NCBI RefSeq assembly: GCF_963678635.1
Contig: NC_087062.1
Span: 58,854,129 to 58,918,128 of the forward strand
Source: Symsagittifera roscoffensis
Taxonomy: Eukaryota > Xenacoelomorpha > Acoela > Convolutidae
Direction: 5' to 3'
DNA: 64,000 bases
A model generated the notes under the pieces. The model did no database searches. It saw only the letters and a program-made list of their open reading frames with translations, and had not been told where the DNA came from. Shown here one piece after another: positions 34,012-43,499 of this stretch (the first letter of the stretch is position 1; each line of letters starts with the position of its first letter). The position numbers and the translations under genes were made by a program.

Positions 34012-35037
34012 ATGTCAAGCAAAAAACTTAGCCAAGAAGAATTTAATGGACTTCAAAAATCAGCATTATACAAGATTTACTCCAATTTGTACGACCAAAA
34101 GGAAGACTATTTTAAAATAATGGAGTTTAATTAGAAAACATCTGAAGCAGACAAGGATGGCAAACTACAGTCAACATCGACGAGAGCAAAAGAAGTATCA
34201 AAAAATGTGAGAAACTTTTAGCCTTTTCCTGTACCAGAGGAGTGTGTAAACTTGATTTTGGGTTCAAGTATAATTGCTAGGGTAAAAACTGAAACTTTCC
34301 CCAATGATACGATTGTTCATGCATACAGGGGTAGCTCCACTGAGGAGAAAATAAAAATTCTTGACCAATATAGTGAAAAAAAATTTAAGTGTGTGATAAT
34401 CCAAGATGGGACAAACTCCATCTTAAAAAAAAGTTACTCAACAATTGATGAATTTAGTGCCAAATATGAAGAACTTATCGCTTTAATCATTGCAAAATTT
34501 TCACCAGATTCGATTGTTATTTGCGAAATACCACCAATACTTAACAATGATGGTGCTAATGACAAAATTGATAATTATAATCGTTTTCTGAATGAATTGT
34601 ATGGTTCGACAACGAGATTTGAGGTGCTAAATCTAAACTCAAACATCAAAAGCTTGGAGAGCTATCAGAGTTTATATTTTGACACTATACACCTGAACGA
34701 GGAATTAGGTAAACCATTTTTGCGCAATTGCCTCAGCTCATACGTGTTCAAACACTCAAGTAAACTCCCGAGGGTAAAACCAGACCCTGATTATACTGGA
34801 AAAGCAAATCCCAACCAAAAATCGCTTTCCAATTATCAACATAAAAATGTTTATGGGTCTATCATTAGACCCTACAGTAACGATCGCATGCACCCATATG
34901 GCCGACAAACTGGTCATGGTCGACAAACTGGTCAAATTAATTTCAACAACAACTCATGGGGCTGTGATAGTAATTATTACCATAACCTGAATCGTAACCA
35001 GCAGTCATATAACTACTCGCAAGGTTTTCATTATTAA
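34012..35037 (+). pseudogene. LINE C ORF1, SGNH hydrolase-like, two in-frame stops
   Basis: One frame runs from ATG 34012 to 35037 (342 codons), broken only by TAG at 34132 and TAG at 34219. The first 40 codons (MSSKKLSQEEFNGLQKSALY...) are helical and charged. The esterase part has block I LILGSSIIARV (Ser of the GDS-like motif), block III QDGTNSI (GxN) and block V YFDTIHLNEELG with the D-x-x-H pair. The C-terminal about 90 residues are basic, Asn/Gln/Tyr-rich and low-complexity, with a repeated GRQTGHGRQTG, suiting RNA binding. SGNH ORF1 proteins of LINEs are thought to act on lipid membranes; the role in retrotransposition is not settled. Confidence 0.8.
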
Positions 35038-35372
35038 GTTATGCTAGTTAAGATTATCTTTTTGATAAACGACTGTTATTTGTAATTTTAACTATAACTG
35101 TTCTACAAAGCGATATGCTGTTACTTTTTGCCTTAACTAGCATATCTGTCATCAGCTTCTGCGAAAGCGATCAATTTGTAGCTTATGAGGTACTGAATAA
35201 AAGAAAAGGAAAGTATCTTTTTCCATGGGTTGCCACAATATACTCGAACAAACATTATTGCACTATACTTAATAATATAAGCTATTAAAATTACAATTAT
35301 TATATAAAAAAACACAAGCAAGACTTATAAAAAACAAGAAAGGTCCCTTCCCACCCAAATCCCGGACCCTTC

Positions 35373-38104
35373 ATGGAATTCAGTAAAATAAAGAAAAAAC
35401 TGGAAAACTACAACAACAACTTAAAAGTACTACATCTTAATTGTAGAAGTTTAGCTAGAAAGCGTTCAGATCCCAAACAACTTATCAAAACTTTTAATGA
35501 TAAAACAATTTTCGGATTTTCCGAGACATGGTTCAATGATACAAGTGACGATAAACTATGGGCCATAGACAATGACAAACATAGGTTGTTCCGATGTGAT
35601 AGAATTTATGAATCAAGTAAAAAAAATGAAGGGTGGAGGGGTCATGTTACTGGTTCCCAAAAAGTTAAACCCAAAAGTAAGACATGACTTAAACAACATG
35701 CACAAAAAGTATGATAGCATCTGGATAGAATTTAAAGCCGGACTCAACAAAAATGATAGAACGACTCTATTAAACCTAGCCTACAATCCTAATAGAAACA
35801 ACAAAACAGACTTCTTAGAAGATCTAGCCAAATCAATTGACCATGCACAGTCATTTAATTCAAACCTAATTTTACTAGGAGATTACAATCTCAACTATCT
35901 TAACAAAGACGACAAACAATCTTTAGATACAATCCTAATACCATATAATCTGGACGTCACTAACAAATTTACATCTACTCACTCAAAAGCACTAATTGAC
36001 TATATTATCACCGACTTAGGCATAAAAGATCTAACAAATAATTCAATAGTATTCACACCACCAATTAAGACCGACCACCAAGCAACAGCATTCCTTACAG
36101 AACTTAAGCTGAACAACAATGTAAGACCAATCAAACTTAAAATATATGACAAATCCAATTACTCCAATTACAAATTTAAACAAAAACTATCAGCTATAAA
36201 TTGGAGAAGTTTCTATAGCAATAATAATCCCGAAATAATGCTCGACATCTTCACATCTAACATTGCTGAAACCATTAAAGAATGTGCCCCACAGAAGACT
36301 ATTTTCATTCGCAACGACAAACCAAAGGTAAACTACGAAGATGATAAATTTATATCCCAACTGTTTAACTCGAAAAAAAACGAACGCGAAAAATGGAGTA
36401 TCATAAACGATACAAGAAACTCAAAAAAATCTTCCAACCTCATTCCATTACTTAGAAACTCCTTCGGCGATTTCATAACCAATAATTTACAGATGGCGAA
36501 CCTGCTAAATTACAAGTTCTCAACTCTTGGATGCTTTTATGAGAAAATTCAAAAATCAGGCAAAGTCCACCGACTTCTACATGCAAAATTCGAAATAATA
36601 ATAAATTTTCATTCCGATTCAGCACATCAGCTGAATGTAAAAAAGAAATACATAATTTAAGTTGTGAAAAGGCACCAGGTCCATCCAAAGTTCCAGCCTG
36701 GGCATTGAAGGATGGCTGCAATGAAATATACACACATCTGACATTTCTATACAATGAGTTTTTGAAAAACAAGACATATCCTTGCAAGCTCAAAAAAGCA
36801 ATTGTCACACCAATTTAGAAAAAAGAAGTTCCAGAACTACCAGAAAATTATTGGCCTATCTCTATAACTGGGGCTTTCTCAAAATTTTTTGAAAAATTGT
36901 TATATAAACAAATCAACGAATATCTGATATCCCAAAAATTACTAAGTAATACCCAATTTGGGTTCAAAACATCATATTCAACAATCGACGCTATTCTTTA
37001 TTGCACTGAAGCATTCAGAAAAGCAATTGACAACAACAAAACTGTAGCATGTTCCTTACTGGATCTCTCTAAAGCATTTGATTCTATTGATCATACTTAT
37101 CTTAAACAGAAACTAAAAGGGTTAAACTTTTCCGAAGAAGCTTTAGAAATGATCAGTTCCTTTATCACCAACCAAAGCCAGAAAACATTTGTTAACAACA
37201 CCGAATCCGATTGGATTGCACTTGAGCAGGGTGACCCACAGGGCACTGTCCTTGGCCCTCTAATATTCAATCTCTACATTAACGATCTCAACAATAGTTC
37301 AATATGCGGATGATACATTACTATTCTGTGAAAATAACGATCCACAAAAAGCTATTAAAGCACTCGAAGCCAATTGCAATCTGTTGTCAAATTATTTTTT
37401 AGAACACTCACTTCAATTGAATCCAAAAAAAACAGAACTCATCGTTTTCAGCAAAAAACATTCAATGAAAATGGATGAAAATTATACTATAACTCTAGAT
37501 GATAAAACAATTGAGGAAAAAACCAATGTTAAATACCTAGGAGTAGTTTTTGATCAGTTTTTCACATTCCAAGATGAAATCAAAAATATTCTCAGGAAAA
37601 TGGCATGCGGAATAAAAACACTTCAATCAATCAAAAAGCCATTGCCAGTGAAAACAAGACTCTTGATAATGCATGCACTGGTAATTAGTCATTTGCATTA
37701 CCCAGCAATTCTTTTAAGTGGAATATCAGCTAAAACACAATATATTACCAGTAACAATGTTTCTGGACTATAAAATAATATGTCACTTTTGGAAAATGCA
37801 TCATCAATTATTGCCAGCCTATTATAACATTGAGTATGATAACCACCAAATAGATATTAATACAAGAAACAAAAAATTATATTTCGGCGACAGATACAAT
37901 GGGCAATACATAGAAAATTCCTTCTTTAAAAAGTCCGTCATAATCTGGAACAAACTAACAGATGATAAAGTCAACTTTAAAGACATAGTAACATACAGAA
38001 AAGCAAAGATAAAATTCAAGAATTATTATTTATTATTATTTAAAGAAGACCCCTCTGTGGCAACTCATGGTAAAGTTTCATGGAAAAGCTTCAAGTTTAT
38101 ATAA
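35373..38104 (+). pseudogene. LINE C ORF2, endonuclease-reverse transcriptase
   Basis: It starts MEFSKIKKKLENYNNN. The APE endonuclease shows LKVLHLNCRSLARKR, FGFSETWFND, LILLGDYNLNYLNKDD and SKALIDYIITDL (positions 35373-36060). The reverse transcriptase shows LPENYWPISITGAFSKFFEK, TQFGFKTSYSTIDAI, motif A CSLLDLSKAFDSIDH, motif B LEQGDPQGTVLGPLIFNL (GVPQG-like with Asp) and motif C YADDTLLF near 37303. A C-terminal domain runs to 38104. About four frameshifts or stops separate the pieces (near 35650, 36660, 37310 and 37760), so it is inactive. YADDT and the 3' part resemble L2/CR1-group elements. Confidence 0.85.
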
Positions 38105-38160
38105 TAACATTTATATATAAACCACCTTGAAGCTCTCAGGTGAAAAGTAATCATCGATAA

Positions 38161-38175
38161 TTGTAAAAGATTTTG
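38161..38175 (+). repeat. Target site duplication, left side of the Penelope-like element
   Basis: TTGTAAAAGATTTTG is repeated at 42617-42631. Because the element's own inverted end finishes with ACTTGT, the true duplication may be 11-15 bases. Both copies are in LINE C 3' UTR sequence. Confidence 0.8.
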
Positions 38176-38511
38176 AAGAAATTTTTGCTAAAAAGTAAAT
38201 TTCAAACGTTTTCGCAACTATGTGCATCGTCAGGATTTTTACAATAAACTACTCTAAATGACGATAAAACATCAATTTACAAATGTTATTTACAATAAAT
38301 CACATACAATTTGGTTCTAAACCATCATGATAAAAAATTAGCCAATCACAGTTGACCTCTAAATTACTATTAAGATTAAAATACTTTTAACCTCTAAAAT
38401 TAATTAAACATTTTAAAATTAATTTGTCTGGAAGTTTCTGAGTCATAATTTCGATTTAGACATGTACGTTTCGAATAAAAAACCAAAAATATTTTGGGAC
38501 TAAATTTTCAG
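38173..38511 (-). repeat. pLTR, 3' copy of the Penelope-like element
   Basis: 339 bases, apparently identical to 42000-42338. It contains ACGTTTTCGCAACTATGTGC and GCATCGTCAGG near its outer end. The last 12 bases of ORF2 lie inside it. Older relatives are at 23968-24305 and 26018-26340. Confidence 0.92.
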
Positions 38512-41136
38512 TGTTAACTCCCTGCTCCTAAACTCATCGCGCGTGTTCAAGCCCGGTTTCTCTTTCCTGATATGTATTGCCTCTAGTGTTAGCAATTTTG
38601 TTTGGTTGTTTGACCTATCTATAATTTCCCAACTAAGATCTGCGCTATTTCCCTCAAGTTGGCATTGCTGAAGGTGGAGGCCTACCGGTGAGTCTGCTTT
38701 CCTATGTTCCTCAATTCTAGTGGTCAAATGTCGAACAGTTTGTCCGACATAGGTGGAAGTGCATCCACTACATGACAGTTTATAAACCACTCTTGACTTG
38801 AGGTCATTAGAAAATGCTGACTTCAGTGATGGTAAACATGATTGTAGTTTTCTTGTGGTGAAAACCACTTGAACGTTCGTTAATTTTCGTAACCTGTTAG
38901 CAAAATATTGGCTCTGGTTACCTCTATATTGCACCATCAGCATTGGGGGCTTTTCATCCTTTGGTGATTGAACTGACAAACCCCTGTCACTATCCAGGGG
39001 CTTGCCTTTACCCTCGATGATCTTGCACAAGGCGTCTGAAGCCACCTTTGCGGACCAATTTTCAGGGTACTGATTTGTCAGCCATTGCGCCCTCTTAGTT
39101 TCCATAGCCTTATCAAATTGCTCCCAGCTAGATGTACTCCTAAAAACCCTGTGTACAGTGCCTTGGATAACACTACGCTTATACTGAGTTGGGGCGCAGC
39201 TTCTATAGTTCAGTATAGTCCCTGTATCTGTTGGTTTTTGATACCAACTGCAAGTTACACGCCTATCCTGCGATATATTTATGTTCAAATCCAGGAACGG
39301 CAAATTCCCCTCCGAATTAGTTTTCTCTAGAGTGAACTGCAAATTTGGATGAAGAGAATTGGCGGCATCGAGAAGACAACTCGGCTCCCCTCTGACTGTT
39401 CTAACAATGTCATCCACATACCTGAGGAACAATTTCACCTGGGGAGTATCCTTCTCCTTGTTCTTAGCTCGGCAGCAGCTTTCACAGTACCAGACTATCT
39501 CGGTTATTGATGCGTATACGTCATCGGATATTTTTCCGCATTTTAGATGATACCAGTTTCGGCAACTCTCGCATTCAACCCCCTTTGATCTATATGTGAC
39601 TTTCCTGCTGCAACATGGGCACAAGCCGTTTTTGTCATTAATTTGCTGTACCCCCGTTCCCACCGGTATTTGTTGTCGTAGAGCAAATTCGTATTCTTTC
39701 AGCCATAAGTTTGCCAGAATTACAGCGAGGGACGCTCCCATTGCTAAACCATCAACTTGTACATACCATGAATCATTACACTTGAAATATACTTTGCTGA
39801 CCGCCATATTCAAAAGCCTTTTCATGGTTGCTCTTTGAATTTCAGGAGGAGACTCCTGGCTGTACAGCTTCTGTAAAGCAATTTCAATTGCCTCCTTCAG
39901 GGGAACGTTGGTGTACAAACTTTTCACATCAAGAGATATTATGGTTTCATCCGGATCTAGAGCAATGTTTTCTATTTTTTCTCTAGCCTCTTTAGTATTG
40001 GTTTCTATATTTGCTCCATCGATGTTGTCAAAAAACTTCGCAAGCATTTTGTTAAGATTCTCATACGAGCTGCCGGGAAGTGATAGTACAGGTCGTAGGG
40101 GTGTCTCATCCTTGTGTACCTTAGCTAAACCGTACAAACGGGCGGGTTGCCCCCCTGTTGATCGTATCTTAGAATATAACTGATCACTTATCTCGTCTCT
40201 TTTGTTCATGGCTAGTAACTCTTTGTTAAGTTCTTTCTCAATTTTCAGTATCACCTCATCAGTGGTTGCATCTTTTTTCACAAACTGAGCAGATTGCAAC
40301 AAGGATTCCAGCTTTGATTCATATGTTTGTTTCCTCATTATGCAAAAACCAACCCCCTTATCAAAAGGCACAGCCAGCAACCCATTATCTTTGAGATATT
40401 TCCTCGTTTTTTCAACGGCTTTGTCTCTTGGGGTTTGCCGTACGTTTTTTGCATATGCCTTTGCCGCGGCTTCTATTTCACATAACGTTTCACCAGATGT
40501 TTTTTGATTTTTCAATTGTGAGAGGAAAATGTCGATATCCGCCAAAAAATGTGTTTCGTTAAATTTGTCTCTACTTGGATGCTTGGGGCCCATTGATAGC
40601 ACTTCATATACCCAATCAGGCAGTTCAATATTATCAAGTACCCTAACTGATCGCTCATTTCTCCCCCCAAGAGGTTTATCTTGTCTCTCGGACAGTTTTT
40701 CTAACTTTTTTCTATGGTTTTCTGATGTTGTCTTTAAGCTTGCCTCAACTTGCCGCCTCACGAATCGGAAAATGGATGCCCACCACTGTTTGTCAATTTC
40801 TTTTTGCACCAGTGATCTTGCTTTCCTTAGCATCTCCTCGTACCTTTTCCTATCCTCATTTGCCCTAGAAGTTTCAGTCCTTAGTAGTTTCAATTGAAAA
40901 TTATGCACAGCTTGGTCCGAAAAAACCCCGTTCTCGGGGACCCTAAACTTCAAAAAGTCCGGTATTGGATCGTTTTTCAGACATTTTCTCAGAAACTTCA
41001 GTCTATGTACAGATACTTGAACTTTTTTAAAGAATTTTAAATAGTCTAACACAATTTTCCAAGTTAGTTTCCTTTTCAAAATTTGTCTGAGCCAAACAGC
41101 AGGCAAAAGTACTGTGGTCATTGTTTTGCAGGCCAC
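38500..41136 (-). CDS. Penelope-like ORF2: reverse transcriptase with internal PHD finger and GIY-YIG endonuclease
   Basis: 878 uninterrupted codons. Residues 1-250 are basic and partly coiled-coil. RT: LLAVPFDKGVGFCIM (253-267), ARLYGLAKVHK (332-342) with PLRPVLSLPGS, motif A ISLDVKSLYTNVPL (400-412), motif B VDGLAMGASLAVILANLWL (461-479), motif C FLRYVDDIVRTV (570-581), then LQFTLEKTN and PFLDLNINI (599-621) and the Penelope hallmark YQKPTDTGTILNYRSCAP (632-649). Between motifs B and C, where relatives have only about 25-30 residues, lies a complete PHD finger: C506, C509, C522, C525, H530, C533, C551, C554. The C-terminal GIY-YIG nuclease has VVYKLSCSGC (783-792), TYVGQT (795-800), R807 and HR (811-812). 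It should copy element RNA at nicked DNA or telomere-like ends in the nucleus; the PHD finger may bind histone tails (inference). Confidence 0.93.
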   Translation of the reverse strand: MACKTMTTVLLPAVWLRQILKRKLTWKIVLDYLKFFKKVQVSVHRLKFLRKCLKNDPIPDFLKFRVPENGVFSDQAVHNFQLKLLRTETSRANEDRKRYEEMLRKARSLVQKEIDKQWWASIFRFVRRQVEASLKTTSENHRKKLEKLSERQDKPLGGRNERSVRVLDNIELPDWVYEVLSMGPKHPSRDKFNETHFLADIDIFLSQLKNQKTSGETLCEIEAAAKAYAKNVRQTPRDKAVEKTRKYLKDNGLLAVPFDKGVGFCIMRKQTYESKLESLLQSAQFVKKDATTDEVILKIEKELNKELLAMNKRDEISDQLYSKIRSTGGQPARLYGLAKVHKDETPLRPVLSLPGSSYENLNKMLAKFFDNIDGANIETNTKEAREKIENIALDPDETIISLDVKSLYTNVPLKEAIEIALQKLYSQESPPEIQRATMKRLLNMAVSKVYFKCNDSWYVQVDGLAMGASLAVILANLWLKEYEFALRQQIPVGTGVQQINDKNGLCPCCSRKVTYRSKGVECESCRNWYHLKCGKISDDVYASITEIVWYCESCCRAKNKEKDTPQVKLFLRYVDDIVRTVRGEPSCLLDAANSLHPNLQFTLEKTNSEGNLPFLDLNINISQDRRVTCSWYQKPTDTGTILNYRSCAPTQYKRSVIQGTVHRVFRSTSSWEQFDKAMETKRAQWLTNQYPENWSAKVASDALCKIIEGKGKPLDSDRGLSVQSPKDEKPPMLMVQYRGNQSQYFANRLRKLTNVQVVFTTRKLQSCLPSLKSAFSNDLKSRVVYKLSCSGCTSTYVGQTVRHLTTRIEEHRKADSPVGLHLQQCQLEGNSADLSWEIIDRSNNQTKLLTLEAIHIRKEKPGLNTRDEFRSRELTLKI

Positions 41137-41183
41137 GAGTAATGAAACTCACAAGGCACAAATCAAAACAAATCACACTCTTC

Positions 41184-41822
41184 TCACCCCTGTCTTTGAA
41201 GCGCAGACACTTCCTCTGCCCTCAGCTTCTGCTCACGTCTTGCTTTCGCCTTCCTCCTTGTCTGTGATGGTCTCTGTTGTTTGCCCCTGATATTGCCAAT
41301 CAGCTCTGACCGCCTTTCTTTGTGTGCCACTACCAATCGCAGAGATTTCAGCTCCAAATCAGCACTCTGGTGCAGCTTCAAATATTCCTTGAGCTGCTCC
41401 GGGTTGTTTTGCTTGCTCTTGGAGAGTAGTCGTTTTGTAGCTGGAATAATGAGCACCCCTGTGCCGAGAAGCTGACTAAACAAGTCGGGCGTTCCTTCCC
41501 TTCTGCAATAAACGATCGCCAATATCTGCTGCTTCTTCGTCTTCAAATAGTTTGTCAGTTCCTCGACACCAGCTGGGCGATAGTTGTTTGTTCTGTGGCT
41601 GCTAATGGTGTTGTTCACAACGTCGTGCCACACAACCACTTTTTTCTCCTTCAGTGGACTGTCTTCGAGTAGTCGTCGGAGGTTCTTTCCTTGGTTCAGC
41701 AAGTTGTTATTAAGGGATAGGCCAGGAATTGCTGTAACAAGGCTCTCGTATTGCTTTTTTTCCCCTGTGTTAAGGGTGTTGATGCTGTGGAACAGGGAGC
41801 TAGCTGCTACAATATGAAACAT
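41184..41822 (-). CDS. Penelope-like ORF1, unknown function
   Basis: 212 uninterrupted codons ending 47 bases before ORF2. The central region is conserved-looking: KKVVVWHDVVNNTISSH, NNYRPAGVEELTNYLKTKKQ, ILAIVYCRREGTPDLFSQLL and GTGVLIIPATKRLL. This alternating beta-strand/helix pattern suggests a Rossmann-like or SGNH-like fold, but no catalytic signature is evident. The C-terminal 40 residues are strongly basic (RRKAKARREQKLR), suiting RNA binding. The same protein is readable, damaged, in the old copy at 25134-25870, so it is a constant part of this element lineage. I do not recognise the family. Confidence 0.75.
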   Translation of the reverse strand: MFHIVAASSLFHSINTLNTGEKKQYESLVTAIPGLSLNNNLLNQGKNLRRLLEDSPLKEKKVVVWHDVVNNTISSHRTNNYRPAGVEELTNYLKTKKQQILAIVYCRREGTPDLFSQLLGTGVLIIPATKRLLSKSKQNNPEQLKEYLKLHQSADLELKSLRLVVAHKERRSELIGNIRGKQQRPSQTRRKAKARREQKLRAEEVSALQRQG

Positions 41823-41999
41823 TTCGGTAACTCAAATAAAAATCGGCCATTTTTTACGTATCGATAAAAAAAAACACTATAAAAATTCTCATTACATTGA
41901 TGAAAATCATTAAAAATTTTTATACTGGCCCTTTAATGGGAAAACAGTTGGAATTTCAAGCTCTTCGCTTTTTGGTTTATCACGAATTTACAAGTAAAA

Positions 42000-42338
42000 T
42001 TGAAGAAATTTTTGCTAAAAAGTAAATTTCAAACGTTTTCGCAACTATGTGCATCGTCAGGATTTTTACAATAAACTACTCTAAATGACGATAAAACATC
42101 AATTTACAAATGTTATTTACAATAAATCACATACAATTTGGTTCTAAACCATCATGATAAAAAATTAGCCAATCACAGTTGACCTCTAAATTACTATTAA
42201 GATTAAAATACTTTTAACCTCTAAAATTAATTAAACATTTTAAAATTAATTTGTCTGGAAGTTTCTGAGTCATAATTTCGATTTAGACATGTACGTTTCG
42301 AATAAAAAACCAAAAATATTTTGGGACTAAATTTTCAG
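42000..42338 (-). repeat. pLTR, 5' copy of the Penelope-like element
   Basis: 339 bases, the same as 38173-38511 as far as I can see. It precedes ORF1 by about 180 bases on the minus strand and is expected to hold the promoter. Confidence 0.92.
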
Positions 42339-42357
42339 AGGACTACTTTTAACCTCT

Positions 42358-42620
42358 AAATTAATTTTAAAATGTTTAATTAATTTTAGAGGTTAAAAGT
42401 ATTTTAATCTTAATAGTAATTTAGAGGTCAACTGTGATTGGCTAATTTTTTATCATGATGGTTTAGAACCAAATTGTATGTGATTTATTGTAAATAACAT
42501 TTGTAAATTGATGTTTTATCGTCATTTAGAGTAGTTTATTGTAAAAATCCTGACGATGCACATAGTTGCGAAAACGTTTGAAATTTACTTTTTAGCAAAA
42601 ATTTCTTCAATTTTACTTGT
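42358..42620 (+). repeat. Inverted partial pLTR
   Basis: The reverse complement of about 41989-42258: TTAATTTTAGAGGTTAAAAG through GCACATAGTTGCGAAAACG to CTTCAATTTTACTTGT. It faces the 5' pLTR across an 18-20 base junction (42339-42357), giving a long hairpin potential. Extra inverted terminal pieces are a known feature of Penelope-like insertions. Confidence 0.9.
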
Positions 42621-42779
42621 AAAAGATTTTGTTTTGTTTATTGTTATTGTAACTATGTGTATCTAATGATGTTATAATATTTTTATGAACTGATAGAAAA
42701 AAAAACAGAAAACATTTGACATACACTTGTGTATTGAAATTAATTTCGATGTGCAATTAAAGTGTTTTTTTACTGGATC

Positions 42780-43430
42780 ACGAAAAAATTACAGGTCTGC
42801 GGGATTTTTCGAGGACTCCAGTGAGGTTTTCTTCAAGATCTCAGACGACACACTCAAAACCAAAACGCAGAATCACGGTTTGGATGATTACTCTGAAATA
42901 ATTTGACAAACACTTTACTTCAAGAAAACTGTGCATGAAAGTAGACAGGAATAAATTATCAGCTATACCAGTAAGCTCAAGTAGGCCAAGAATATAGCCC
43001 TCTGGAATAAATCAGTGTCCCAGAGGGCTATATTCTTGGCCCGCTCAATGGCTTGATCTACGTGAACAATCATCCCGAGTAAAAAGTCCCGAACAATTTT
43101 TTTGGGTTACGCAAATATTTTTAAAGTGATCGCCACGAATAATAAGGAGGCCGAAGCACTGGCATTACAAATTGACAAAGAGGAGCCATTTAAATAAAAA
43201 CAAAGTTGCACCTCGGCAGATAACTTTTCAGTGTAAAAGGCGACAACCCTGAACCTGGGTACAAGCTACATCAAACTCGGACGACAAACCTGACTGCCCC
43301 TGGCAGAAGGCCCCTCTTGGAGCATAAGTATGAATTAAAGGATGAGCAGGCGTGGCGTACTTCTTTCAATCTCTAACGAAAAATCTTGCAAACCGTGGTA
43401 AACACAAAAATAAAACAGTTAATTTGTTCG
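42780..43430 (+). mobile_element. LINE reverse transcriptase remnant with foldback
   Basis: A short plus-strand reading near 43014-43080, VPEGYILGPLNGLIYVNNHP, matches LINE RT motif B (VPQGSILGPLLFLIYVNDLP). The rest is decayed. A perfect inverted copy of part of this motif lies just upstream (see hairpin). Confidence 0.5.
42984..43041. repeat. Perfect 22-bp inverted repeat, 14-base loop
   Basis: Arm 42984-43005 is the exact reverse complement of arm 43020-43041. The right arm is part of the LINE RT motif B remnant, so the left arm is an inverted duplicate of it. Confidence 0.95.
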
Positions 43431-43499
43431 GTTGTCTCATGTCTTGTATGCATTAAAAATTAAAGGTTCTGAAAATTTTTACTTTATCAATGTCTAGAA

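Larger units (their letters stand above)
38173..42620 (-). mobile_element. Intact-looking Penelope-like element
   Basis: On the minus strand, 5' to 3': inverted partial pLTR (42620-42358), pLTR (42338-42000), ORF1 (41822-41184), ORF2 (41136-38500), pLTR (38511-38173). The two direct pLTRs are 339 bases and I see no difference between them, so insertion was recent. The arrangement of direct pLTRs with an extra inverted piece at one end is characteristic of Penelope-like elements. No LTR-retrotransposon features (gag, protease, integrase, primer-binding site) are present. The element sits in the LINE C 3' UTR with an 11-15 base target duplication. Confidence 0.93.
33988..42709 (+). mobile_element. 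LINE C: L2/CR1-group element with esterase ORF1, split by a Penelope-like element
   Basis: A plus-strand non-LTR retrotransposon: ORF1 with an SGNH-hydrolase-like domain (34012-35037), a 335-base spacer, ORF2 with APE endonuclease and reverse transcriptase (35373-38104), a short 3' UTR to 38175, then an inserted Penelope-like element, then the rest of the 3' UTR (42632-42700) and an A-run at 42701-42709. Esterase-type ORF1 is known from CR1/L2-like LINEs. The codon reading is still largely intact, so the copy is fairly young. Confidence 0.85.

Noticed and set aside
38173-42620. LTR retrotransposon
   Set aside because: There is no gag, protease, RNase H or integrase, and the RT is of Penelope type with a GIY-YIG nuclease and an inverted pLTR piece.
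42984-43041. Rho-independent terminator or attenuator
   Set aside because: The DNA is eukaryotic, there is no following U-run, and the arm is part of a LINE remnant.
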